From DAOTUB01 sp034437455 (GTDB taxonomy: Bacteria; Chloroflexota; Anaerolineae; B4-G1), in contig DAOTUB010000002.1 of the NCBI GenBank assembly GCA_034437455.1, positions 1-64,000 on the forward strand: DNA of 64,000 nucleotides. Direction: 5' to 3'. The notes beneath the pieces were generated by a model, which had not been told where the DNA came from, did not search any database, and saw only the letters and a program-made list of their open reading frames with translations. Each line of letters opens with the position of its first letter. The stretch's first letter is position 1. Below are positions 1-8,647 of the stretch, one piece after another. A program made the translations under genes and the position numbers.

Positions 1-98
1 TACTGGATGCGCGAGGTGCCCGCCAGGTCGGCCCCAGTATAGGTGCACCAGTTGCAAAGAAAGCCCACGATCTTGGGTTCAAAACTATCGTTACTCAT
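1..98 (-). CDS. mvhD: MvhD/FlpD-family electron-transfer subunit, N-terminus only
   Basis: The reverse strand starts with ATG at 98, preceded by a good AGGAG ribosome site, and encodes a peptide beginning MSNDSFEPKIVGFLCNW that reaches the window edge after 32 codons. The segments KIVGFLCNWC and ADLAGTSRIQY are typical of the methyl-viologen-reducing hydrogenase delta subunit family. MvhD is a small [2Fe-2S] protein that passes electrons between a hydrogenase or dehydrogenase and HdrA. It follows three hdrA genes on the same strand, which fits an HdrABC-MvhD complex. The rest of the gene is outside the window. Confidence 0.85.
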   Translation of the reverse strand, partial: MSNDSFEPKIVGFLCNWCTYTGADLAGTSRIQ

Positions 99-149
99 AA
101 ATGTTGTCTCCTAAAAGATTTCCACATTGATCTGCGACACACCCTGCTG

Positions 150-377
150 CTACAACGCCTCCATAAACTCGTCCGATGCCACCCCGGCCTGTTTCAAAAT
201 GCCCCGCAACGTGCCAATCGCCAGCTCGCGGTGCAGGGGCACCACACATCCGACAGTACCTTCCGGCATTTGCTTCTCGAGTACGACGTGACTGCCGCGC
301 TGTCGCACCTGCTCAAAGCCCAACTGCTCCAAGGCGCGAACGGTCTCCCTCCCTGATACGCGGCGTAACCTAGGCAT
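150..377 (-). CDS. hicA: HicA-family mRNA interferase toxin
   Basis: This 75-residue basic protein has the HicA/YcfA layout: an N-terminal helix (VRALEQLGFEQVRQRGSH), the motif GSHVVLEK with the putative catalytic histidine, and a C-terminal LHRELAIGTLRGILKQAG segment. HicA toxins cleave mRNA and tmRNA in a double-stranded-RNA-binding-like fold. The start codon at 377 overlaps the end of the upstream hicB by 8 bases, so translation is probably coupled. The pair sits between mvhD and hdrA, inside an energy-metabolism cluster on the same strand. Function is inferred from family resemblance. Confidence 0.85.
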   Translation of the reverse strand: MPRLRRVSGRETVRALEQLGFEQVRQRGSHVVLEKQMPEGTVGCVVPLHRELAIGTLRGILKQAGVASDEFMEAL

Positions 378-594
378 ACGCCGCTCCCCTTACGACTGCC
401 TCAAAAGTAGTCAATAAGGGTCTGGTTACTTCAAGCAAGGGAAACTCCTCCAGGTAGAGTTCCGTCGCTTCTTTCAGATTGGCAACGGCCTCCTCAATAG
501 TATATCCCTGGCTGACCGTTCCAACCTCAGGGCACTCTGCGACGTACAGGTCGTCTTCCTTACGAAGAACCGCAGTAAACAGTTGTACGGTCAT
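370..594 (-). CDS. hicB: HicB-family antitoxin
   Basis: This encodes 74 residues beginning MTVQLFTAVLRKEDD and containing the HicB partial RNase H-like fold: AECPEVGTVSQGYTIEEAVANLKEATELYLEE. I chose ATG 594 rather than an upstream in-frame codon at 660 because a GGGAGG ribosome site lies just before it and family similarity begins there. No C-terminal DNA-binding domain is visible, so this is the short HicB type. It overlaps hicA by 8 bases, with antitoxin first, which is one of the known gene orders. Confidence 0.85.
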   Translation of the reverse strand: MTVQLFTAVLRKEDDLYVAECPEVGTVSQGYTIEEAVANLKEATELYLEEFPLLEVTRPLLTTFEAVVRGAAYA

Positions 595-664
595 ATCAAC
601 ACCTCCCACCAAGACTTGACTCTTGGACGCATCTGATCCAAGGATAATCACAACTCGCAATCCG

Positions 665-2380
665 CTACCCCATCAGCGCATCCACCTGCGCCAGAATTTG
701 CTCTGGCGTGAAATGCTGGAGGTAGATGGCCTTGGAAGGGCAAGCGACGGCGCACGCTCCACACCCCTTGCACAACACCGCGTTGATCTGCGAGACGCCC
801 CGCACGGAATCGAGCGCCGGCGCGCCAAAGGGACACACGTCCACGCACATCCCACACCCGGCGCACCACTCCGGATCCACCACCGCCGTCTCTGAGATCA
901 CCGGCACCGTGCCTTTCAGGAGCGGGATGAGCGCCGAGGACGCGGCGGCCTTTGCCTGGGCGACGGTGTCGGGGATGTCCTTGGGTCCCTGGCAGCAGCC
1001 CGCCAGGAAAACGCCGTCCACCGTCGTGTCCACGGGCCGCAGCTTGGGATGCAGCTCCATGAAAAAACCGTCGGACGAACGCGCCACCTTGAGCAGGTTG
1101 GAGAGATCGCCAGCGTCGAAACGAGGCTCCATCCCCACCGCCAGCACCACCAGGTCCGCCTCGAACTCGATGGGACGGCCCAGCAGCGTGTCCTCCGCCA
1201 CCAATACCACCCGGTCGCCGCCGTCGCCTTGCTTACGGATGATCTCCGAGACGTTTCCCCGCCGATAGCGCACACCTTTCAACCGCGCCTCGTCGTAGAA
1301 TTCCTCGGCCCCCTTGCCAAAGGTGCGCACATCGATGTAGAAAACGGTCACGTCCGCCTCGGGCAAAAGCTCGCGCACCAGGCGAGATTGCTTGGAGGTA
1401 TACATGCAGCACACCCGCGAGCAGTACGGATTGCCCACCTGCTCATCCCGCGAGCCTACGCACTGGATGAAGACCACGCTCCGGGGCGAGCGCCCGTTTA
1501 CAGTCAGATCTCCCTCGACTAGCTTTTGTTCCATCTCCAGCGAAGTGATGACGTTAGGATATTGGCCGTAGCCAAGCTCCGGCTTGCGGTGCGGATCGAA
1601 AACGTCGTAGCCGGTGGCAATGATGATCGCGCCCACGCGGAGTGCGGATTGTTCCAATCCGTTCGAGTCTTGCCCCGAAACGGTTACCTCAAAGTTGCCG
1701 ACGTAGCCCTCCACATCCGTAACCCGCGCGTTCAAAAAGACGGTGATGTTGGAATGGGTCTGGATTTGTTCGATCAGCGGCTCGAGCAACTCCGGCGTGG
1801 ATTCGAGGGCGGGAAAGACACGATTTAGCTCCGCCACCCGTCCGCCCAGGTGGTCGCTCCTCTCCACCACATAGACCGGGAAGCCAGCGCCGGCCACGTC
1901 GAGGGCGGCGACCATCCCGGCGACGCCTCCGCCGATGACGACCGCGCCCGGCGTGACCCCGACCTCTCGCTCCTCCAACGGCTTCAGCCAGGCCGCCTTG
2001 CCCACTACCGAGGCGACCAACGATTTGGCCTTTTCCGTCGCCCGCTCCCGGTCGGTGTGCACCCACGAGCACTGCTCGCGGATGTTGGCCATCTCGACCA
2101 GGTACGGGTTCAGGCCCGCCTGTTGCGCCGCCCCACGAAACGTAGGCTCGTGCATGCGGGGCGAGCAGGAAGCGACCACGACGCGGGTCAGTCCGTATTC
2201 CTCAATATCACGCTGGATCATCTCCTGGCCGGGATCGGAGCACATGTAGAGATAATCGCGAGCCACGGCGACGTTAGGCAGGGTCGCCGCGTACTCGGCC
2301 ACCTGCTCCACGGCCACATTTGCGGCGATGTTCGTACCGCAGTGACAAACATAAACTCCAATACGAGTTTGTGATTCCAT
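665..2380 (-). CDS. hdrA: HdrA-family iron-sulfur flavoprotein (copy 1)
   Basis: This 571-residue protein has the full bacterial HdrA layout. An N-terminal domain (about 1-140, with CHCG and SCSPRMHEPTFRG) is followed by an FAD-binding GGGVAG near residue 150, the conserved IQCVGSRD...YCSRVCC cluster motif near 305, and two ferredoxin motifs at the C-terminus (CAGCGMCVDVCP and CKGCGACAVACP). HdrA is the FAD subunit where electron bifurcation occurs in heterodisulfide-reductase-type complexes. ATG 2380 was chosen because GAGG precedes it, although an in-frame ATG lies 12 bases upstream. It follows the HdrD-like gene by 15 bases and precedes hicBA and mvhD, so it probably works with them. Confidence 0.92.
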   Translation of the reverse strand: MESQTRIGVYVCHCGTNIAANVAVEQVAEYAATLPNVAVARDYLYMCSDPGQEMIQRDIEEYGLTRVVVASCSPRMHEPTFRGAAQQAGLNPYLVEMANIREQCSWVHTDRERATEKAKSLVASVVGKAAWLKPLEEREVGVTPGAVVIGGGVAGMVAALDVAGAGFPVYVVERSDHLGGRVAELNRVFPALESTPELLEPLIEQIQTHSNITVFLNARVTDVEGYVGNFEVTVSGQDSNGLEQSALRVGAIIIATGYDVFDPHRKPELGYGQYPNVITSLEMEQKLVEGDLTVNGRSPRSVVFIQCVGSRDEQVGNPYCSRVCCMYTSKQSRLVRELLPEADVTVFYIDVRTFGKGAEEFYDEARLKGVRYRRGNVSEIIRKQGDGGDRVVLVAEDTLLGRPIEFEADLVVLAVGMEPRFDAGDLSNLLKVARSSDGFFMELHPKLRPVDTTVDGVFLAGCCQGPKDIPDTVAQAKAAASSALIPLLKGTVPVISETAVVDPEWCAGCGMCVDVCPFGAPALDSVRGVSQINAVLCKGCGACAVACPSKAIYLQHFTPEQILAQVDALMG

Positions 2381-2395
2381 CAATAGCCTCAACTT

Positions 2396-3577
2396 CTAAC
2401 CGACAAGCGCCTGATCCACCAGTTCCATAATATCCATCACCTGCAACGTCCGCCCATCCTGGTCGGCCTCGTCCAGCCCCTGCACCTTGACCGCGTCCTC
2501 CAGCGTCAGCAGGCAGAAAGGACAGGCCACGGCCAGAATCTCGGCCCCCGTCTCGGCGGCTTCCTGCACCCGCTGGAAAGCCAGCCGTTCCTCCAGGTTG
2601 GTCCCCTCGGCCCACATGCGCCCGCCGCCGCCCTCGCAGCAGAGGCTGCGCTCGCGATTGCGATCCATCTCCACCAGTTCGACGCCGGGGATCGCTTTGA
2701 GAATCGCGCGCGGCTCGTCAAAAACGTGGTTCTGCTTGCCCAGGAAGCAAGGGTCGTGGTACGTGATTTTTTTGTTCACTTCGTTGGAGAGTTCCAATCG
2801 GCCCTGCTCGATCAGCTCGGCGATGAGTTGTGTGTAATGCAGCACCTCGATCCCATCCAGGCCGTACTCGTTCTTGAAGGTATTGAAACAGTGAGGAGAG
2901 GTGGTCACCAACCGACTCGCCCCCACGCTACGGAACAGCTCGCCGTTCTCCTCGACCAGCATCTCGAACAACCCCTTCTCGCCCAGACGCCGCACCCCGC
3001 TGCCACAGCAACTCTCCTCGGTACCCAGGGTGCCAAAGTCCAGCCCCGCCGCCTGGAAAGCTCGCACCAACGCCCGCGCCACCGGCTGGACCCGCAAGTC
3101 GTACGCGGCAGTACAGCAGACAAAGTAAAGCAGTTCGCATCCTTCCTGCGCGGCCTTGATCTCGATGCGACTGTCCGGGTTGCCGCCGTTAACCCAAGCC
3201 GCACGGTCCTCCCGCGCCATGCCGGTGGGGTTTCCCTGGCGAAAGACGCCCATCAGCGCCGTTCCAATCGTCTCCGGGATGCGCCCGCTCTCCACCAGTT
3301 GGCCCCGCAGCTCGATGATCAACTCAGCCGGCCGCACGTCCTTGGGGCATCGTTCGACGCAGTTGAAGCAGCAGGTGCAATCCCACAACTCCTCGTGCGC
3401 GCTCACGTCCAGCTCCGGCTCCACGAGCATGTGGTAGATCATGCTGCGGATGTTCAGTACCGTCTTGCGCGCCACCGGACAGCCGCCGGTGCATTTGCCG
3501 CACTGGATGCAACCAAATAGTTCCAACTGCTCGGCGACCGATGCGGTCGCCATCATCGGGCCCGTCTTTAATGCCAT
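2396..3577 (-). CDS. HdrD-like (HdrC-HdrB fusion) iron-sulfur oxidoreductase
   Basis: This 393-residue protein joins an N-terminal ferredoxin part (CIQCGKCTGGCP, then CTCCFNCVERCP, residues 23-85) to two cysteine-rich CCG domains (ESCCGSGVRRLGEKG near 190 and SLCCEGGGGRMW near 315, each with its partner cysteines). This is the HdrD/GlpC arrangement, equivalent to HdrC fused to HdrB. The CCG domains in HdrB and HdrD carry noncubane [4Fe-4S] clusters that reduce disulfides. An AGGAG site sits 6-7 bases before ATG 3577. It lies directly upstream of hdrA copy 1 and probably forms one unit with it. The substrate is unknown; bacteria lack CoM-S-S-CoB. Confidence 0.88.
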   Translation of the reverse strand: MALKTGPMMATASVAEQLELFGCIQCGKCTGGCPVARKTVLNIRSMIYHMLVEPELDVSAHEELWDCTCCFNCVERCPKDVRPAELIIELRGQLVESGRIPETIGTALMGVFRQGNPTGMAREDRAAWVNGGNPDSRIEIKAAQEGCELLYFVCCTAAYDLRVQPVARALVRAFQAAGLDFGTLGTEESCCGSGVRRLGEKGLFEMLVEENGELFRSVGASRLVTTSPHCFNTFKNEYGLDGIEVLHYTQLIAELIEQGRLELSNEVNKKITYHDPCFLGKQNHVFDEPRAILKAIPGVELVEMDRNRERSLCCEGGGGRMWAEGTNLEERLAFQRVQEAAETGAEILAVACPFCLLTLEDAVKVQGLDEADQDGRTLQVMDIMELVDQALVG

Positions 3578-3596
3578 CTCAGTTCTCCTGGATCAA

Positions 3597-3899
3597 TCAG
3601 ACATCTGCAAAAAGATCGGTCAGATCACGGTAATCATAGGGTGGACGCTTTCGTACAGCTACCACAGCCACCACACGTCCATAGTCTGTCTCGATCACGG
3701 CATACACAATGCGCCAACGCTCGATACGCAATCGTCTAGGCTCAGCGTCCGACAAAGTAAAGTTCAACTCCTTGCTACGCGACGGCCTGGGATCATCTAC
3801 CAGGGATTGAATGGCCCGTCGCACCCGCTGACGGATGTGTCCCGGCAGCCGCCGAATCTCGGCCTGGGCTGCCGGAGAGACATCAAGCAGGTAATTCAC
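3597..3899 (-). CDS. RelE/ParE-superfamily toxin
   Basis: This small basic protein of about 100 residues matches the RelE/ParE toxin fold: LLDVSPAAQAEIRRLPGHIRQRVRRAIQ, then RRLRIERWRIVYAV and a C-terminal VVAVRKRPP segment. A GTG at 3899 has an ideal GGAGG ribosome site six bases before it. In-frame ATG codons at 3917 and 3956 have weaker sites, so I prefer the GTG. It overlaps the upstream antitoxin gene by 17 bases. RelE-type toxins cleave mRNA on the ribosome, while ParE-type toxins poison gyrase; the sequence does not separate these. Confidence 0.82.
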   Translation of the reverse strand: MNYLLDVSPAAQAEIRRLPGHIRQRVRRAIQSLVDDPRPSRSKELNFTLSDAEPRRLRIERWRIVYAVIETDYGRVVAVVAVRKRPPYDYRDLTDLFADV

Positions 3900-4152
3900 C
3901 CGCTGCCTCCAGTGCATCCAACTCCGCCTCGAATTCTTCCCAGGATTTCCATCCATCCGGCCGCTGACCCTGCGCCAGCATAGCCAGATCTGCCGCCGCC
4001 GTCCGCAAGATCTCGCTGTCCTCTACATCCTCCAAACGCTCGACAATTGCCCGCCACGTAGCAATATCCACCAGAACTGCCGTAGCTTCCCCATCCGCCC
4101 CAATCACATAACTAGGGTACCGGATGGCCTGAGTAAGTTGTCTCACTCCCAT
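3883..4152 (-). CDS. Antitoxin paired with the RelE/ParE-like toxin
   Basis: This encodes 89 acidic residues starting MGVRQLTQAIRYPSYVIGAD, with an internal VLVDIATWRAIVERLEDVED segment like Phd/YefM-type antitoxins. The C-terminus is rich in Glu and Asp (WEEFEAELDALEAAGELPA), as expected for a toxin-binding tail. ATG 4152 follows a strong GGGGGAGG site. The gene begins 28 bases after hdrA copy 2 ends and overlaps the toxin start. Assignment to the Phd class rests on gene order and general resemblance. Confidence 0.75.
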   Translation of the reverse strand: MGVRQLTQAIRYPSYVIGADGEATAVLVDIATWRAIVERLEDVEDSEILRTAAADLAMLAQGQRPDGWKSWEEFEAELDALEAAGELPA

Positions 4153-4180
4153 ATCTATCCTCCCCCTATCAGCAAATTGG

Positions 4181-5515
4181 TCATTGATCATCTATCGCTT
4201 GTCTCTGCCGCTGCGCGAGCACCCTCAACGCCGAGGCGGCCGCCGCCTTCCCCTGGGCGACCGTGTCCGGGATGTCCTTCGGTCCCTCGCAGCAACCCGC
4301 CAGAAAAACGCCTTCCATAGGGGTATCCAAAGGGCGGAACTTGTGCGCCCCCTGGAAGAAGCCATCCGGGGAATGTTCCAACCCCAGCAACACTCCCGTC
4401 TCCCGCGCATCGGCCCGCGGCACGACCGCCGTCGCCAGCACCACCAGATCCGCCTCGACCTCGATCGGCTCGCCCAGCAGCGTGTCCTCGGCCAGCACGA
4501 CCAATTTGTCCCCCCGCCGGTAGATCTCGGAAGGTTCGCCCCGCCGGTAGACCACCCGCTCGTGCTTCACGCGGTCGTAGAACTCTTCGTACCCCTTGCC
4601 AAAAGCCCGCACGTCCATATAAAATATCGTGATGTTGGCGTCGGGAACCTTGTCCCGCACCAGGTGAGCGTGTTTGGCCGTGTACATGCAGCAGAAACGG
4701 GAGCAATAGGGCACGCCCGTGTGCGGGTCGCGGGAGCCTACACATTGGATAAAAACGACGTTCTTCGGCTTCTTGCCATTGATCGCGATCTCGCCCCGAG
4801 TGGGGCCGGAGGCGGACGAGAGCCGCTCGAACTCCAGCCCTGTCATCACCCGCGGATAGACCCCGTAGCCGAACTCGGGCTTGGTGCGCGGATCGATCAG
4901 GTCGTAGCCGGTGGCGACGATGATCGCGCCCACCTCCAGGCCCACAAATTCTTCCTGCTGCTCGAAATCAATCGCGCCGGCGGGACACGCATCCTTGCAC
5001 AGAAAGGTCTTGCCGCACTTGCCCAGCGTCAGATATAGACAGGCTTCAGGATCGACGGTGTACTTGAGCGGCACCGCCTGCGGAAAAGGCACGTAAATCG
5101 CCGATCGCTTGGCGATCCCCTCGTCGAAGCGGCTGACGACCCGCCCTTTCATCCGGCACGCCTCGGCGCACGAGCCGCAGCCGGTGCACGTGTCGATGTC
5201 CACGTAACGCGGCTTCTTGCACACCCGCACACGAAACGCCTCCCCTGCCCGCTCGACGGATACAACCTCGCTGTAGGTCATCAAATCGATATTGGGATGA
5301 TTCCCCACATCCACCATCTTGGGCGTCAGGATGCACGAGGAGCAATCCAGCGTCGGGAAGGTCTTGTCCAGTTGCGCCATGTGCCCGCCCACGCTCGGCT
5401 CCCGCTCGACCAGGTGCACCTGGTATCCCGCGTCGGCAATATCCAACGCCGCCTGAATCCCAGAAATACCGGCGCCAATGATCAACGCCGCCGGTTTATT
5501 ACGCTCCATCTCCAA
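4181..5515 (-). CDS. hdrA: HdrA-family iron-sulfur flavoprotein (copy 2, short form)
   Basis: At 444 residues this is a short HdrA that starts directly with the FAD-binding GAGISGIQAALDIA, without the N-terminal domain of the other copies. It keeps CTGCGSCAEACRMKG near 112, a second cysteine set (CGKTFLCKDACP) near 165, and IQCVGSRD...YCSRFCC near 258, and resembles QmoA-like HdrA proteins. It lacks the C-terminal ferredoxin pair. The gene starts 3 bases after the tandem hdrA ends. TTG 5515 is eight bases from GGAG, and an ATG at 5509 is the alternative start. It is probably a partner of the fused HdrA next to it. Confidence 0.88.
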   Translation of the reverse strand: MEMERNKPAALIIGAGISGIQAALDIADAGYQVHLVEREPSVGGHMAQLDKTFPTLDCSSCILTPKMVDVGNHPNIDLMTYSEVVSVERAGEAFRVRVCKKPRYVDIDTCTGCGSCAEACRMKGRVVSRFDEGIAKRSAIYVPFPQAVPLKYTVDPEACLYLTLGKCGKTFLCKDACPAGAIDFEQQEEFVGLEVGAIIVATGYDLIDPRTKPEFGYGVYPRVMTGLEFERLSSASGPTRGEIAINGKKPKNVVFIQCVGSRDPHTGVPYCSRFCCMYTAKHAHLVRDKVPDANITIFYMDVRAFGKGYEEFYDRVKHERVVYRRGEPSEIYRRGDKLVVLAEDTLLGEPIEVEADLVVLATAVVPRADARETGVLLGLEHSPDGFFQGAHKFRPLDTPMEGVFLAGCCEGPKDIPDTVAQGKAAAASALRVLAQRQRQAIDDQ

Positions 5516-5518
5516 CTT

Positions 5519-8500
5519 TTACTCTCCAATGCTGACCGCGTCCAGCATCCCATACACCTGCTTCACCTCGAGCCGCCTCTGACTGCTGGCCTTGTTCGGG
5601 CAGGCCACCACGCACGCCCCGCAACCCTGGCACAATACCTCGATCACCTCGGCGTAATGCGCGCCCGGCCGCTCCGCGAGCACGCGCGCGTCGTAAGGGC
5701 AGACCTCGACGCACAGCCCGCAGGCAGAGCACAAGCGCGTGTTCACCCGCGCCACGGTCGCCGGAGCTTCCAGCCTCTCCTGCGCCAGCAGCGCCGCCGC
5801 CCGCATCGCCGCTCCCTGCGCCTGCACGATCGTCTCGTCGGCAAAACGCGGCGAGTGGGCCAGGCCGCACATAAAGATGCCGCGCCGGGTAAAGTCCAGC
5901 GGGCGCATCTTGGGGTATTCCTCCTGGAAGAAACCGTTCTTGTCCAGCGGCACGCCCAGCACGTCGGCCAGCGCGCGATGGTCGTTCGGCTCGATCCCCG
6001 TGCTCAACGCCAACATCTCCGCGCGGATGACCACCTCCTCGCCGGTGATCGGTTCCCTCAGCCGGACGGTCAGGCCATCCTCGCCCGCCGATACCTCGGG
6101 TTTGTCCGGTAACTCGTAGCGCAAAAAGGCCACGCCCTGACTCCGGGCCTCCCGGTAATAGTCCTCGCGGAAGCCGTAGGTGCGCATCTCGCGGTAGAGC
6201 ACGTACACGTTGGCCGCGGGGTTCTGTTCCTTGATCTTGAGTGCGTTGGCGACGGCTTTCGAGCAGCAGACGCGGCTGCAATAGGGACGCTCCGGCTCCC
6301 GTGAACCGACGCACTGGATCATCACCACGTTCGAGGGCGCGTCTTTCCCTCCGGCCAGCTTCTTTTCCAGCTCGCGCTGCGTGATCACGCGCGAGTCCTC
6401 GCCGTAGAGATACTCGGTCGGCGTGACCTCGCGCCCGCCAGCGGCGACGATGATGGCGCCGTGCTCCAGCGTCTTTTTCTCGTCGTCAGAGAGAGCCACG
6501 GTCGTCTGATACTGTCCCGTAGGGGCGTTGACCCCTACGGGACTACGCCCCGCGTACCCGGAGACGGCTTCGACCTGCGCCTCCTTGTAGACGTGAATGC
6601 GCTCGTCGCCCTCGACCCGCTCGACGAGGGAGCGCAAGGCGGCGGCAGCGTCATCCCCCTCCAGCGTGTACCGCAGTTCCCGCAACTGCCCGCCCAGATC
6701 GGCGGAACGCTCCACCAAGTCTACCTCGTGCCCCATCTCGGCCAGGCTCAGGGCGGCGGTCAATCCCGCCAGCCCCCCGCCGATCACCAGCGCCCGCTGC
6801 GAGATCTCCCAGACTTGAGAATCCGCCGCTTCATGTACAGGCGACTTTCGCAGCCTGGCGCCCGCGACCGCCATCTCGACCAACTCCCTGGCCTTTTCGG
6901 CGGCAACTTTCCCGTTCCCCGGATGCACCCAGGCACACTCGCCGCGCAGGTTGACCCGCTCCAGCAGATCGGCGCTCAGGCCGGCGTCGCGCATCATCCG
7001 CTCGAAGGCGGACTCGTAGAGGCGGGGCGCGCATCCGGCCACCACCACCCGGTTGAGGTTGTGCTCCGCGATGGCCTGGCCGATCTGCTCGCGCCCGCTC
7101 GCCAGGCAGGCGTTGTCGAGCGACTGCACCAGCGCCACGTCCCGGAATCCCTGCGCGTGAGCCGCCAGCGCCTCCAGGTCGATCACCTCGCCGATCTCGC
7201 CCCGGCAATCGCAGAGGAAAACGCCGACGCGGGGCCGCTCGTAAGAGATATCCCGATCCTCCCCCCCTCTATCCCCCCCAATGGGGGGGAGGCTGGGGGG
7301 GGAGGGTTCGCCCAATAACCGCGCCGCACCGGCGGCCACCGCCGAAGCCTCCGCCACCGTCTCGGGGATGTCCTTTGGCTCGCGGAATGCCCCGCTCACC
7401 AGGATGCCCGGACGCGAGCTTTCGATGGGGGCGAAGGTATCCGTCACGCCGAAGCCATACGGGTTCAACTCGACGCCGAGCGACTGCCCCAACTGCTGCG
7501 AGCCTTCCGGCGGCGCAAAGCCGGTCGCCAGCACCACCAGGTCAAAATCCTCATCCTGGAAACTGCCGTCCTCGGCCACGTAACTCAGTTGCAGATTTCG
7601 CGTCTGCTGGTACTGGTGGATCGAGGAGACCATCGAGCGCCGGTAGGTCACGCCGGGCAGCGCCTCGACCGTGTCGAAATACTCGTCGAAATCCTTGCCG
7701 TGAGCGCGAATATCCATAAAGAAAACAGTCACATCCAGGTCAGGATAGAGCCGCTTGGCGACCGCCACCTGCTTGGCTGTGTACATACAGCAGACCGAGG
7801 AGCAGTACCCGCACCCGATGGAGTCATCGCGCGAGCCGACGCACTGGATGAAGGCGACGCGCCGGGGTGTCTGGCCGTCCGAAGGGCGCACGACGGTCGC
7901 CCCGGTGGAGCCAGCGATGCTGACCATGCGCTCGAACTGGATGCTGGTCAGCACGTTGTCGTAATAACCGAAACCGTACTCGCCCTTGCGACGGGCGTCG
8001 AAAGGCTCAAAGCCGGGGCTGAGGATGATCGCGCCCACGACGACTGAAGTCGTCACTACGTCCATATCCAGATCGATGGCGTTGGTGGGGCAGACCTCGA
8101 CGCACTTGCCGCAGCGGGTGCAAACCTCCATATCAACGACGTAGGCGGAAGGAATCGCCCGCGTCGGCGGCCGGTAGATCGCCTTACCCTTATCGAGATC
8201 GCCCTCGTACCGGTCGGGCCGCTCCACCGGACAAGCTAAAGCACAGAGGCCGCAGTTGTTGCACAGATCCACGCTCACGTAGCGCGGCTTGTGGCGCACT
8301 GTCACGGTGAAATTTCCCGGACGCTCGCGTCCGCGTTCCCCCTCTACCCCCGTCACCTCGGCGTAAGGCAGGATCTCAATGTTGCGGTGGATGTCGCACT
8401 CGATGGTGGGACAGTAGGCCGCCCGTCCGGGCAGCATCAGGCAGAGTCCGCAGGAATCGGTGGGAAAGGTCCGATCCAACAGGTGCATCGAGCCGCCGAT

Positions 8501-8632
8501 GCCCGGCGCGCTATCCAGCAAATAGACCTTGTGCCCCGCCTCGGCCAGCAGCAACGCCGACTGCATCCCGCCGATGCCCGCGCCGACGATCAAAACGGCT
8601 TTACTTTGCTGAGACTCGTTGTTGTCGGTCAT
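5519..8632 (-). CDS. hdrA: Tandem HdrA-HdrA fusion flavoprotein (1,037 residues)
   Basis: Two HdrA modules are fused. Module 1 (about 1-440) has FAD motif GAGIGGMQSALLLA near 16, two ferredoxin motifs (CNNCGLCALACP near 128 and CTRCGKCVEVCP near 168) and IQCVGSRD...YCSSVCC near 280. Module 2 (about 465-1037) has the HdrA N-terminal domain (GVFLCDCRGE), FAD motif GGGLAGLTAALSLA near 617, IQCVGSREPERPYCSRVCC, and two C-terminal ferredoxin motifs (CSACGLCVEVCP and CQGCGACVVACP). The linker at residues 442-458 is encoded by a hairpin repeat, and residues 693-706 by another. The fusion gives one chain two FADs and many clusters. It lies in an hdrC-hdrB-hdrA-hdrA order. Confidence 0.92.
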   Translation of the reverse strand: MTDNNESQQSKAVLIVGAGIGGMQSALLLAEAGHKVYLLDSAPGIGGSMHLLDRTFPTDSCGLCLMLPGRAAYCPTIECDIHRNIEILPYAEVTGVEGERGRERPGNFTVTVRHKPRYVSVDLCNNCGLCALACPVERPDRYEGDLDKGKAIYRPPTRAIPSAYVVDMEVCTRCGKCVEVCPTNAIDLDMDVVTTSVVVGAIILSPGFEPFDARRKGEYGFGYYDNVLTSIQFERMVSIAGSTGATVVRPSDGQTPRRVAFIQCVGSRDDSIGCGYCSSVCCMYTAKQVAVAKRLYPDLDVTVFFMDIRAHGKDFDEYFDTVEALPGVTYRRSMVSSIHQYQQTRNLQLSYVAEDGSFQDEDFDLVVLATGFAPPEGSQQLGQSLGVELNPYGFGVTDTFAPIESSRPGILVSGAFREPKDIPETVAEASAVAAGAARLLGEPSPPSLPPIGGDRGGEDRDISYERPRVGVFLCDCRGEIGEVIDLEALAAHAQGFRDVALVQSLDNACLASGREQIGQAIAEHNLNRVVVAGCAPRLYESAFERMMRDAGLSADLLERVNLRGECAWVHPGNGKVAAEKARELVEMAVAGARLRKSPVHEAADSQVWEISQRALVIGGGLAGLTAALSLAEMGHEVDLVERSADLGGQLRELRYTLEGDDAAAALRSLVERVEGDERIHVYKEAQVEAVSGYAGRSPVGVNAPTGQYQTTVALSDDEKKTLEHGAIIVAAGGREVTPTEYLYGEDSRVITQRELEKKLAGGKDAPSNVVMIQCVGSREPERPYCSRVCCSKAVANALKIKEQNPAANVYVLYREMRTYGFREDYYREARSQGVAFLRYELPDKPEVSAGEDGLTVRLREPITGEEVVIRAEMLALSTGIEPNDHRALADVLGVPLDKNGFFQEEYPKMRPLDFTRRGIFMCGLAHSPRFADETIVQAQGAAMRAAALLAQERLEAPATVARVNTRLCSACGLCVEVCPYDARVLAERPGAHYAEVIEVLCQGCGACVVACPNKASSQRRLEVKQVYGMLDAVSIGE
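6514..6552. repeat. In-frame TAGTCCCGTAGGGG-type hairpin repeat inside tandem hdrA
   Basis: The arms CCGTAGGGG and CCCCTACGG face each other across a 6-base loop and are followed by GACTACGCCCC. The unit belongs to the same family as those at 10711, 11339, 19760, 44136 and 58897. It encodes part of the segment AGRSPVGVNAPTGQ without breaking the frame. Confidence 0.75.
7259..7306. repeat. In-frame poly-C/poly-G hairpin repeat inside tandem hdrA
   Basis: A run of C-rich blocks (CTCCCCCCCTCTATCCCCCC) is followed by AATGGGGGGGAGG and more G runs, which makes a strong hairpin. It encodes the linker peptide PSPPSLPPIGGDRGG exactly between the two HdrA modules. Related copies lie at 8770 and 59583. 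Confidence 0.8.
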
Positions 8633-8647
8633 AAGTCCTCTTGCGTG

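Noticed and set aside
665..2392. Upstream start at 2392 for hdrA copy 1
   Set aside because: The ATG at 2380 has GAGG at the right distance and matches where HdrA similarity begins; the upstream ATG has only a poor site.
3900..3956. Longer toxin start at 3956 or 3917
   Set aside because: GTG 3899 has an ideal GGAGG spacing and family similarity starts there; the longer forms would overlap the antitoxin by 35-74 bases.
6461..7318. Long plus-strand open frames opposite the hdrA genes
   Set aside because: They are antisense shadows in GC-rich DNA, with no family similarity and biased codon use typical of shadows.
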